Part shown: in pieces, positions 1 to 7,257 of the stretch
Layout of the letters: each line of letters begins with the position of its first letter
Numbering within the stretch: position 1 is the stretch's first letter
From: Candidatus Melainabacteria bacterium
GTDB taxonomy: Bacteria; Cyanobacteriota; Vampirovibrionia; Obscuribacterales; Obscuribacteraceae
Length of the DNA stretch: 64,000 nt
Direction of reading: 5' to 3'
Assembly (NCBI GenBank): GCA_003963305.1
Contig: RXJR01000015.1
Location: forward strand, 62,001-126,000
Position numbers and translations under genes: made by a program
Notes under the pieces: generated by a model
What the model was told of the DNA's origin: nothing
Databases searched by the model: none
Seen by the model: only the letters and a program-made list of their open reading frames with translations

Positions 1-142
1 TGAGCTCGCGCAGATCTATGGCAATAAGGAACAATATCCGATCGCGCAGAGCCCGGCAGTTCAACTCGTCTCATTGCAATATCCATCAGTTGAAGATGCA
101 GTGACAGCCGTTTCAGTGGGCTCGAACTCCCACACTAATTAA
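1..142 (+). CDS. C-terminal end of an unidentified protein (truncated by window edge)
   Basis: An open frame beginning at base 2 runs without a stop to TAA at 140-142, giving 46 residues that end in VGSNSHTN. The piece QLVSLQYPSVEDAV has normal coding character. No start is visible, so this is the tail of a gene that begins outside the window. It is too short to assign a family. It lies 76 bases before the next gene on the same strand. Confidence 0.55.
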   Translation, partial: ELAQIYGNKEQYPIAQSPAVQLVSLQYPSVEDAVTAVSVGSNSHTN

Positions 143-193
143 GCTGCGATACCGGTAGCGCTTAACCCGAGAGCCTTATGGGTATAACCATCT

Positions 194-208
194 CAGACAA
201 TCTGTCTG
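194..208 (+). promoter_or_regulatory. Perfect 6-bp stem hairpin just upstream of a start codon
   Basis: CAGACA (194-199), loop ATC and TGTCTG (203-208) form a perfect inverted repeat. The right arm runs directly into the G-run (about 208-211) that is the only plausible ribosome-binding sequence for the ATG at 219. It could be a protein operator or an RNA hairpin that limits translation of the 219-905 gene. Function is inferred from position only. Confidence 0.35.
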
Positions 209-218
209 GGGTAAATCT

Positions 219-905
219 ATGGCTAGCTTAGAACGTAGACGCAAACTAACGCTTGACGAAGTTAACATCTACTGGCACAAACTCAAGGAAGGCACTGAGC
301 GTGCCAACTTGCATAAGTTGTGCAACGCCATACGCACAATCGACCTGGCGCTGGCAGAAGACAGTCCAGCCCTCTGTCGAAGACTGACCGCAAAAGGATG
401 GTCACGCATTCGAGATGATTGCTTCGACTACTTAATTTCATCATTTCCAGGCCACTTCATCATTTACGACGACGAAAGCAAAACGCCGGTCGAACCGGGC
501 GTAGACTGGCCGGAGAGCGGCACGCTGGAGTTCTATCCTGAGGGCGTGAAACGTCGCGAAGATGCCTACCAGTCACAACTCGAACGCATACACAAAGACG
601 TCGTAGTGCGCTACAGATGGTGCTTCGCCGAAGGCAGACAAAACACCACTCCACAGGATTTTGCTGCATTCAGAGATGGGCTTGAACAGCCGAACACCGA
701 AGAAGCCGAGAATGCGCGCAATCTCATGGAGCAGCTCTACGAAGCATGCGCTGAGGAAGCAGTTAAACTGAAAAAAATTGCACACCGCCAATGGTGGCAG
801 CTTCACTACGAGGCAGATGCCTGCGCTGATAGACGGCACAAAAATGCCCTCAGGCAACAGATGATAAATCTGGAGCTGCTCTGGGGCAAGAGCACTGCAC
901 AGTAG
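219..905 (+). CDS. Hypothetical protein, 228 aa, soluble
   Basis: Starts at ATG 219 (MASLERRRKLTLDEV) behind a weak GGGG-type ribosome site. The product has no signal peptide or membrane segment. It is charged, rich in Trp, Glu and Arg, and looks largely helical (for example EEAENARNLMEQLYEACAEE). I recognise no domain. A cytoplasmic protein is the only supported statement. It converges with the SGNH-type gene on the other strand, with the stop codons directly adjacent at 905/906. Confidence 0.6.
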   Translation: MASLERRRKLTLDEVNIYWHKLKEGTERANLHKLCNAIRTIDLALAEDSPALCRRLTAKGWSRIRDDCFDYLISSFPGHFIIYDDESKTPVEPGVDWPESGTLEFYPEGVKRREDAYQSQLERIHKDVVVRYRWCFAEGRQNTTPQDFAAFRDGLEQPNTEEAENARNLMEQLYEACAEEAVKLKKIAHRQWWQLHYEADACADRRHKNALRQQMINLELLWGKSTAQ

Positions 906-2093
906 CTACATGTTTCCGTTCTGTCCTACAGATGCATAATGGGGAGCCTGACCGCTGCCTGCATTCAAGGCTTGTGCGACAGCAGAAGTTCCTACTGTTT
1001 TAGCCAGCGCATCGAAGAACATCGTGCTGCCATGCGGGTTGAGATGCACCGTCTCAAGGAAATTGGAAGCATCGTTCAACGGCGCCTTGTTCAAATCTTG
1101 GAACTCGACGGAATTCTCGCGACACAGGCGTTGTGATTCTTTCATGTAGTAATCGTAGAGTTGCGGCGGCATGATGGCGACATTATCTTGAGAGATAGGC
1201 ATGTTAACTACCAAAACGGGCACATGCCGACTGCGACAGAGCTTGAGCAGGCGATCGAAATAAGCAAATTGAGTTTTGATTTGACTGGGAGCAAGAGGGT
1301 TATACCGATTCAGATAAGCTTCCTTCATATGCTCAGCGCTGGGATGACCGACAGACTCTCCAGGCGCGAGGGGTCCATCAATCTGCATAGCCGGAGCGGC
1401 TGAAGGTTTCGCCGCGACTGCGGGAAGTAACGAGCCAACAGGCTTGAATGCAACCTTGCCCACCTGATTGCTCAAGGCGCTGCGATCATCCCAAAGAGGA
1501 CAGACAGATGCCAGAGTCAGGGCCAACTTTGTGTCGGCTGTCATCTTCGGAAGACGCCAGATATCCGGCAAATCTTCAGGCTGGTAGAACAATTTGAATG
1601 CTTCGCTAGTCTCGACACCAAACATCAAATTATCTTGAAAGTCTCTGACGCTGATACCATATATGATGGCGCGTGGGGCTTTGTTGCCGTTCAAAACATG
1701 TTTAGCCAGCAAATAAGCATCAGAAGCCATTGCCCCTCCAAGAGCGAGGCAAGCAGTATTGGTCTGTACGCCAAGATTCCGAGACAGAGCCTGGTCGAAA
1801 TATTCGCTGTTTCGATGGGTCAACCGGTCCACCGGTTTCTTTTCAGCAATTGCTGCCGCCTGAACAGACGAGACAGCCACCAGCGACGAACCTAAAAGTC
1901 CAATGTCAGGCGACAATTTCTGCTCACGCATGAAACTGGAAACAGCCAACGCATCACTGGCGTGGGGGTCTAAACGGCTCTCACGGGAGAGGCTGTCTTG
2001 CCCCGAAAGCCAGAGATTAACCACGAACACAATTACCAACGCGACTATGGCAGCGCTGACGGGCACATTTTGTCTTGATTTCAAATCGGTCAA
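906..2093 (-). CDS. Membrane-anchored SGNH/DUF1574-like esterase or acyl-transfer partner
   Basis: This 395-aa protein has one N-terminal hydrophobic helix (about residues 11-30) followed by an extracytoplasmic domain. Two SGNH-hydrolase marks are visible: GLLGSS near residues 65-70 (candidate nucleophile Ser69) and HLNPHG near residue 350, which fits the C-terminal histidine block. A proline/alanine-rich linker sits around residues 215-245. Known relatives (DltD, AlgX/AlgJ, DUF1574) help O-acylate cell-surface polymers together with an MBOAT protein; no MBOAT gene is visible here. The envelope role is therefore inference. The assignment rests on motifs, not on overall similarity. Confidence 0.6.
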   Translation of the reverse strand: MTDLKSRQNVPVSAAIVALVIVFVVNLWLSGQDSLSRESRLDPHASDALAVSSFMREQKLSPDIGLLGSSLVAVSSVQAAAIAEKKPVDRLTHRNSEYFDQALSRNLGVQTNTACLALGGAMASDAYLLAKHVLNGNKAPRAIIYGISVRDFQDNLMFGVETSEAFKLFYQPEDLPDIWRLPKMTADTKLALTLASVCPLWDDRSALSNQVGKVAFKPVGSLLPAVAAKPSAAPAMQIDGPLAPGESVGHPSAEHMKEAYLNRYNPLAPSQIKTQFAYFDRLLKLCRSRHVPVLVVNMPISQDNVAIMPPQLYDYYMKESQRLCRENSVEFQDLNKAPLNDASNFLETVHLNPHGSTMFFDALAKTVGTSAVAQALNAGSGQAPHYASVGQNGNM

Positions 2094-2307
2094 AGCGATA
2101 CCGCAGCCGTTCTTTTCGGACCAACCAGGCTTTCCACTTGGCTAGCGTCGAACAATTTTACCGTGTCTCTTGTCTACACGTCCACGAATAAAAAGCCCGA
2201 AAAGCCGCCAGCAGCTAGCAGTTGCATTAGACCTGACTTATAAACGTCCAGTAAAACATACAGCCACGCTGACCACGTCCATGAGCCAGGCGCACTATGG
2301 CTAGTTT

Positions 2308-2442
2308 TTAGATCGAAAGCCCGGTACTTAACTGCGGAGCATGACCTTCTGCCGAATTCGCATCCTTCGCATAGGCTTCGGCACCATAAAGCAGCAGAGC
2401 GAGCAAGCTAGCTATCAAAAAACGTACTTTTGCTGATTTCAT
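2308..2442 (-). CDS. Small secreted peptide, 44 aa
   Basis: A short frame reads from ATG at 2442 to TAA at 2308-2310. The first 24 residues form a textbook signal peptide: MKSAKVR, then a Leu/Ala-rich core, then an AEAYA-type cleavage site. Only about 20 mature residues remain (KDANSAEGHAPQLSTGLSI). A strong GGAGG lies 4-8 bases before the ATG, which is the main reason to accept so short a gene. It has no recognised family. It could be a tiny exported peptide or an export-leader remnant. Confidence 0.55.
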   Translation of the reverse strand: MKSAKVRFLIASLLALLLYGAEAYAKDANSAEGHAPQLSTGLSI

Positions 2443-2599
2443 GGTTCCTCCACTGACGCCTCGCGTTGACTCCTGCGTTGATTGTTGTCACTGACGGATT
2501 CAACGACAAAAAGCTCCTAATTTAGGCGGAAAGTTATGAATTTCAAGTCGACTATATCCAAATTGGGAATAAAGATTAGGGCTATTACGAGGCACTGGT

Positions 2600-4261
2600 T
2601 TGAGTTTCAAAGAAAAATCAAAGTTTGAATTGAAAACTTGCTGTTCAACTTGCGGAAAGCCGATTTCAACAAAGGCAGAAAGTGACGTGACCCGTTTTCT
2701 TTCCTTCGAGAGTCGTTGCACATGCGGCGCTCCGCCATCAGGAGATACCGCAGATAGTGCCGACTCGCCAGCGAATACGCACGACGCAGAACCTGGCGAA
2801 ACAGCGCCCGTAGACGAAGAGGCATTAAGAAACAACGTTAGCGAAAATCTTGGTGAGCGCTATGAGGTGCAAACGCTGCTTGGTCAGGGCGGAATGGGCG
2901 CCGTCTACAAAGTTAGAGATAAAGAACTGCAAAAGACATTCGCCATCAAAGTTCTAAATTCAAATCTGGTTGAAGACAAAAACTCGCTCAAACGTTTCGA
3001 GCAAGAAGCCCAAGCAGCGCGCGGTCTGACCAGCCCAAATCTGGTTGCTGTTTACGATTATGGCATGGGCAAAAAAGGCTCACCATATATCGTTATGGAC
3101 TATCTGGACGGCACCAGTCTTGATGCAGTACTGGCAGACGGCGGCTATATGGACGTTCCGCGCGCCCAGGATATCTTTATACAAGTCTGCGAAGCGATGG
3201 TGCATGCTCACGGCAAATCAGTAGTCCATAGAGACATCAAGCCAAGCAACATTATGCTCACGAAAGGCATCAACGGCGGTGACTTCGTCAAACTGGTCGA
3301 TTTTGGTATCGCCAAAGTCCTGCCCAGTCAGCAGAAAGCAACGCAGAATCTTACCCAGACCGGAGATATCTTCGGAAGCCCGCTGTACATGTCACCTGAG
3401 CAGTGCCTGGGCAACAAGCTCGACAATCGCAGCGACATTTATGCCTTTGGCTGTGTCATGTATGAAACATTGACCGGGCAAGCACCTTTTGCGGCGGAGA
3501 ATCCAATCAAAATAATTCTCAAGCACTTAAACGAGCAAGCCAAGCCGTTTTCCAGCCTTGTCAATGATTACAAAATTCCCGCTCAACTGGAAGCGGTGAT
3601 CAGGCGATGCCTGGAAAAGGACCCAAACGACAGATATCAAAGTGCCGACGAACTGTTGAAAGACTTGCAAGATCTCAGAGACGGAAAGACACTCAAAGTT
3701 AAGAACTCTCAACGCAAGAAGTCCTACGGTTTGGACAACAAGGCTTATGTAGGCGCTGTTAGCGCCGTTGCACTGCTAGTGAATTTCATGTTTATCGCAG
3801 GAGCATTTTTAGTGATCAAAAATGTCCCCGCTCCTGCCCCGGTTCAGCACAGCCAGCCAGGCCCTTACGATCCACTCAAAGACGCCAACGATTTCGACAA
3901 TAAATCCTATCAATACTTCGTCAACAAAGACTATGAAAAGGCAATTCCGCTTCTGCAGTTTGGATTGAGCGCCTACAAAGACCGAGGTCCTTACTATCTC
4001 GCCGACAATTATCAACATATCGGCAAATGCTACCTCGGCTTGCACAAGTACGCACTTGCCCTGCCTTACTATGAAATGGCTCTGAAGATTTACGGCGAGC
4101 AGAAAAAAATTCATGGACCGGGCTTCGGAATGGAAGGCGAGGCGCGCAGTGACTACGCTGAAGTACTTCGTCAACTCGGGAACCCGGACAAAGCGGAGCA
4201 GGTCGCAAGCGGGCAATACACCCCGACCACGGCCGTCGAACCATCGCCAAACATGCGATAA
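2600..4261 (+). CDS. Ser/Thr protein kinase with N-terminal zinc ribbon, one TM helix and C-terminal TPRs
   Basis: 553 aa from a TTG start at 2600. No ATG occurs before the glycine loop, and an in-frame stop lies at 2570-2572. Residues 14-42 carry a zinc-ribbon-like CCSTC ... CTC pattern. The Hanks-type kinase spans about 88-360, with glycine loop GQGGMGAVYK, Lys117, HRDIKPSN (210-217), DFG (234-236), GSPLYMSPE (259-267) and a complete catalytic set, so it should be active. A single TM helix (about 383-407) leads to an outer region with two or three TPRs (about 436-540). This resembles PknB-type sensor kinases with TPRs replacing PASTA domains. Its substrates are not evident from neighbours. 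Confidence 0.9.
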   Translation: MSFKEKSKFELKTCCSTCGKPISTKAESDVTRFLSFESRCTCGAPPSGDTADSADSPANTHDAEPGETAPVDEEALRNNVSENLGERYEVQTLLGQGGMGAVYKVRDKELQKTFAIKVLNSNLVEDKNSLKRFEQEAQAARGLTSPNLVAVYDYGMGKKGSPYIVMDYLDGTSLDAVLADGGYMDVPRAQDIFIQVCEAMVHAHGKSVVHRDIKPSNIMLTKGINGGDFVKLVDFGIAKVLPSQQKATQNLTQTGDIFGSPLYMSPEQCLGNKLDNRSDIYAFGCVMYETLTGQAPFAAENPIKIILKHLNEQAKPFSSLVNDYKIPAQLEAVIRRCLEKDPNDRYQSADELLKDLQDLRDGKTLKVKNSQRKKSYGLDNKAYVGAVSAVALLVNFMFIAGAFLVIKNVPAPAPVQHSQPGPYDPLKDANDFDNKSYQYFVNKDYEKAIPLLQFGLSAYKDRGPYYLADNYQHIGKCYLGLHKYALALPYYEMALKIYGEQKKIHGPGFGMEGEARSDYAEVLRQLGNPDKAEQVASGQYTPTTAVEPSPNMR

Positions 4262-4289
4262 GTCCGAAAATGCCGAAACTGTTTGAAAT

Positions 4290-4327
4290 GTCACAAGCGC
4301 GTCACGCGGCTGTCATAAGCAGGTCAC
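4290..4327 (+). promoter_or_regulatory. Four GTCAY units at exact 11-bp spacing: Pho-box-like operator
   Basis: GTCAC occurs at 4290, 4301 and 4323, and GTCAT at 4312, so every unit starts 11 bases after the last. The right half reads CTGTCATAAGCAGGTCAC, close to the enterobacterial PhoB box (two 11-bp repeats of CTGTCAY plus four A/T-rich bases). A -10-like CATTAT at 4338-4343 begins 11 bases after the last unit, the arrangement of Pho-activated promoters that lack a -35. Regulation of the secreted protein at 4393 by a PhoB/OmpR-type activator is inferred. Confidence 0.5.
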
Positions 4328-4337
4328 GACCGTAGCT

Positions 4338-4343
4338 CATTAT
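4338..4343 (+). promoter_or_regulatory. Candidate -10 element (CATTAT) of the 4393 gene
   Basis: CATTAT matches four of six TATAAT positions and lies at Pho-regulon spacing from the GTCAY array. Transcription would start near 4350. This excludes the upstream ATG at 4342 and favours ATG 4393 as the translation start. Confidence 0.35.
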
Positions 4344-4392
4344 GGGTGTACAAACCGAAACCTGGGTTTGCTCATTAAAGAGGAACGACGCG

Positions 4393-4983
4393 ATGTTTGC
4401 GACTGCGGCTAGATTTGCTTTGCTGAGCCTCCTGATCGGTCTGTTTACAGCCGGTCCCGCCGGTGCACAAAATGTCCGCCAGGCAGTAAATCGCATAGCC
4501 ACCAGGGCGGTCGGCAACGTGCTCAGACAAGCCACCGGAAATTCCAATCGTGCAGTTACTCAAAATTCGCCTCAAGGTGGTGTCATCCCTGGTGTCATCA
4601 TGCTGCCGAACGTATCGACTGCATCGGTCGACCTCAACACTTGCGACATGGATTTCATCGGCGGCAGATCGCGTCCATCGGCTGGACCGGGCGGCGGCAG
4701 CGGTGGCAGCGGCGGCTCAAGCGGCGGCGTCGATACGACAGGATATCCACCCAAACCAGGTCCTGACTACCAGCCCATGACGCAGCACGGACAATTTGTG
4801 GGATGGTACAGCCCGGAGGAAGTCGCTCTTTCCCAAACAGACTTTCCTGCCGCCCTGGTAAGCATTCTGAGAAGCGATCGTTATTATGGTGGCATAAGCG
4901 GAGCGGCATCAATTTTGTACGAAATTGGAGCAATTTCCAGTCCATTTAACTTCGACGAAGCAGCAGCATTTCTTGGCAAGTAA
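4393..4983 (+). CDS. Secreted hypothetical protein, 196 aa, Gly/Ser-rich middle
   Basis: I place the start at ATG 4393, preceded by AGAGGA, rather than 17 codons upstream. The upstream choice would put a hydrophilic stretch ahead of the signal peptide and would begin inside the promoter. The signal peptide (MFATAARFALLSLLIGLF, cleavage near PAGA-QN) is clear. The middle holds a GGGSGGSGGSSGG linker, and the C-terminal part (about 100 aa, with QHGQFVGWYSPEEV) looks folded. No family is recognised. The Pho-box-like array upstream suggests expression under phosphate limitation, which is inference. Confidence 0.6.
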   Translation: MFATAARFALLSLLIGLFTAGPAGAQNVRQAVNRIATRAVGNVLRQATGNSNRAVTQNSPQGGVIPGVIMLPNVSTASVDLNTCDMDFIGGRSRPSAGPGGGSGGSGGSSGGVDTTGYPPKPGPDYQPMTQHGQFVGWYSPEEVALSQTDFPAALVSILRSDRYYGGISGAASILYEIGAISSPFNFDEAAAFLGK

Positions 4984-5065
4984 GACTGCTGAAACGCCAG
5001 CGGCTCACAAAGATTTATTCGTCATTAACAGTCTGCCCATACCGCACGAGTATATCCATGATACA

Positions 5066-5081
5066 AATCCATAATTGGATT
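5066..5081 (+). promoter_or_regulatory. Perfect 16-bp palindrome upstream of the phosphofructokinase
   Basis: AATCCA-TAAT-TGGATT is perfectly symmetrical, and two more pairs (AC at 5063-5064, GT at 5083-5084) extend it past one mismatch. It ends 9 bases before the ribosome site at 5091-5098. Its size and symmetry suit a dimeric repressor, and its position would allow it to block transcription of the gene. Confidence 0.4.
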
Positions 5082-5100
5082 CGTACGAGTGGAGAAAGTC

Positions 5101-6306
5101 GTGAAAAACATAGGAATCATTACATCCGGCGGCGATTGCGGTGGGTTGAATGGAGTCATCAAGGGCGCTGCATTGATGGCGTTGAGCAAAGGCATTACGG
5201 CCTGGATCATTCCCAACGGCTACGCTGGGCTTTACAACCTGAAAGATCTTAAGAGCTTGACTAAACTGACCAAAGAACGCGTCGAGGAAATCGATGTAAT
5301 CATCGCAGGCAGCGAAGCGGGAAATTCGCGCGTCAAAGTCTCGAAAATTAAAGATGACAACAAATATGAACGGATCAAAGAAGGATTGAAAAAATTCAAC
5401 CTCGATGCGCTGGTCATCGCAGGTGGTGACGATACAGGAAGCGTTGTAGTCGACCTGGCGAGCCGCGGAATTCCTTGTGTTCATGCACCGAAAACGATGG
5501 ACCTGGACTTGATGCCATACAGCGTCGGCGGCGATTCAACAATCAATCGCATCGCGGAATTTGTTCGCGACTTAAAAACAACAGGAAGAACACACAACAG
5601 AATTGTCGTCATGGAAGTTTTCGGTCGTTACGCCGGACACACAGCATTCCGCGGTGGTGTAGCAGCAGACGCCGACGCAGTTTTAATTCCGGAAATACCG
5701 GTTGATTTTGACGTCTTGTACAAGAGCGTCAAAGCAGCCTTCTGCAAACGCATCGAATCAAGCGATGTGCACGCAGGCACTGCAGTCGTAGTGGTAGCTG
5801 AAGGTCTTCGCGATGCATCCGGAAACGAATTGGTCGACATGAGTTCAGAACCTGACTCGTTCGGTCACAGAAAGCTGATGGGCGCAGGACGATACGTCGT
5901 AAAACAAATCGAAGATCGAATCAAGAAAGATCCCGAAATCAAAGAGTTCATGAAACGCACCGGACAGTTTGTTGAAGGACTTTATGAAATTCCCGAAGTG
6001 CGCGAAATTCGCCCGAGCCATCTTGTGCGATGCGGCTTCAGCTCAGCTGTCGATTCAAATTTTGGATTGGAAGTCGGCTCTGCTGCAGTTGAATTGATGA
6101 CTCAGAATATATTTGGAGTCACCGTTGTTTCCTACCGCGGCGGCAAAATCGAGTACATGGACGTGAAAGATGCGATCGTGCAACGTCACGTCACTGAAGC
6201 AGATGTCGCGCTGTTCGAGACGCTGGGCGTTTGCTTCGGACGAGAGCCGAAGAAGCCTTCCGCTGAAGCTGTAAAAGTTTCCGGAACGCCTGTTCGGGTC
6301 TACTAA
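5101..6306 (+). CDS. pfp: 6-phosphofructokinase, probably pyrophosphate-dependent
   Basis: 401 aa from GTG 5101, which is preceded by GGAGAAAG at ideal spacing; an earlier GTG at 5089 has no such site. The fold is PfkA-like: ITSGGDCGGLNG at the N-terminus, then GGDDT at 108-112, PKTMD at 130-134 and a later MEVFGRYAGHTA. In this family, Asp after GGD (instead of Gly) together with Lys in PKT marks pyrophosphate users, whereas ATP enzymes have GGDGS and PGTIDND. The catalytic Asp of TMD is kept. It would catalyse fructose-6-phosphate to fructose-1,6-bisphosphate, reversibly if PPi-dependent. A palindrome lies upstream and a terminator downstream, so it is likely monocistronic. Confidence 0.88.
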   Translation: MKNIGIITSGGDCGGLNGVIKGAALMALSKGITAWIIPNGYAGLYNLKDLKSLTKLTKERVEEIDVIIAGSEAGNSRVKVSKIKDDNKYERIKEGLKKFNLDALVIAGGDDTGSVVVDLASRGIPCVHAPKTMDLDLMPYSVGGDSTINRIAEFVRDLKTTGRTHNRIVVMEVFGRYAGHTAFRGGVAADADAVLIPEIPVDFDVLYKSVKAAFCKRIESSDVHAGTAVVVVAEGLRDASGNELVDMSSEPDSFGHRKLMGAGRYVVKQIEDRIKKDPEIKEFMKRTGQFVEGLYEIPEVREIRPSHLVRCGFSSAVDSNFGLEVGSAAVELMTQNIFGVTVVSYRGGKIEYMDVKDAIVQRHVTEADVALFETLGVCFGREPKKPSAEAVKVSGTPVRVY

Positions 6307-6384
6307 AAGCGCGCAGGTAACTGAAATTGCAGTTTTGCTGAAACTGTTTAGCGAGATTGCATTGGCTGAAATATAAGCGTTGAG

Positions 6385-6415
6385 AAAGACTGCTCCCAAA
6401 AGAGAGCAGTCTTTT
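6385..6415 (+). terminator. Intrinsic terminator, probably bidirectional
   Basis: GACTGCTC (6388-6395) pairs with GAGCAGTC (6404-6411), extended by AAA/TTT on the outside and followed by TTTT. It ends the phosphofructokinase transcript. The A-rich left flank would also serve the opposing receiver-LRV gene. Confidence 0.8.
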
Positions 6416-6441
6416 ATGCACCCGCCGAGTGCTCCATCCGT

Positions 6442-7257
6442 TTATTTCGCGTGTGACGAGAGCTCAGCTAGAGTTTTCTTTGCGTTCGACTGGACGAACA
6501 TATTTTCGTCATCGAGCAACAACGCAAGAATTTCAGGCGGAATCTTAGGGTTGTTTGCCAGCCCAAGGCGAACATCTTCGCTTGAGTCTTTCGCTAATCG
6601 CTCTAGCACCAATGGCGGTGCCTTAGGATTTTCTGATACGGCAAGTCTAACATCAGGATGATCGTCACTTGCCAGGCGCAAAAGCACTTCAGCTGGAGTT
6701 TCTGGATTCTCCGCCACTCGAGCACGCACTTTTACAGTCGTATCGTCAGCCAACTTTGTCAGCACCATAGGAGATGTGTGAGGATTGCCGGCAAGCACAT
6801 AATGCACATGAGCCTGAGCTGTTGGATCAGCCTTGGCGTCCTTAGCTTCGCCGTCTGTGTTCAATTCATAAATGGACTTGACCAGCGCCGTCAAATTCTG
6901 TGCAGTCACAGGCTTCGCCAGATAGTAGTTCATTTTCAATTTCAACGCTTCAAGCACATCCTCATCGCGCTGTGATACGGTCAAGAGCACAACCGGAATT
7001 TTAGACAAGTCTTTGTCTGATTGAACATCAGCGAGCACTTCATGACCATTCTTTCTTGGCATATTGAGGTCCAAGAGAATCAAATCAGGCAGTTTCTGCC
7101 CGCCATTCTTACGCTCATTGAGGTAGTCCATAGCCTCGACGCCGTCGTTAACAACGGACATCGTGTACTTCAATCCGGATCTCTTGAGAGCCTCCTGGGT
7201 CAAACGGACATCACTAGGTGTGTCCTCGACCAGAAGTAATTCGATGTTATTTTCCAT
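6442..7257 (-). CDS. Receiver domain fused to LRV (leucine-rich variant) repeats
   Basis: 271 aa. Residues 1-135 form an Rcp1-like receiver (LLLVEDTPSD; phospho-acceptor Asp63 in LLDLNMP; conserved Lys in YLAKPV). Residues of about 150-265 are about five 24-residue repeats of the form VAENPxTPxxVLxxLAxDxxxxVR, typical of LRV repeats. LRV arrays form curved all-helical scaffolds, so the output is probably protein binding rather than DNA binding. The start overlaps the end of the hybrid kinase upstream by 11 bases. The two are surely co-expressed, and the kinase is the likely phosphodonor. Receivers of this class usually pair with phytochrome-type kinases of the SHDLQEPLR kind found next door. 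Confidence 0.85.
   Translation of the reverse strand: MENNIELLLVEDTPSDVRLTQEALKRSGLKYTMSVVNDGVEAMDYLNERKNGGQKLPDLILLDLNMPRKNGHEVLADVQSDKDLSKIPVVLLTVSQRDEDVLEALKLKMNYYLAKPVTAQNLTALVKSIYELNTDGEAKDAKADPTAQAHVHYVLAGNPHTSPMVLTKLADDTTVKVRARVAENPETPAEVLLRLASDDHPDVRLAVSENPKAPPLVLERLAKDSSEDVRLGLANNPKIPPEILALLLDDENMFVQSNAKKTLAELSSHAK

Noticed and set aside
6607-6620. A perfect CACCA-N4-CGGTG match (CACCAATGGCGGTG)
   Set aside because: It lies in the middle of the LRV-repeat coding sequence where Pro/Leu codons explain it, so I did not count it with the gene-end copies.
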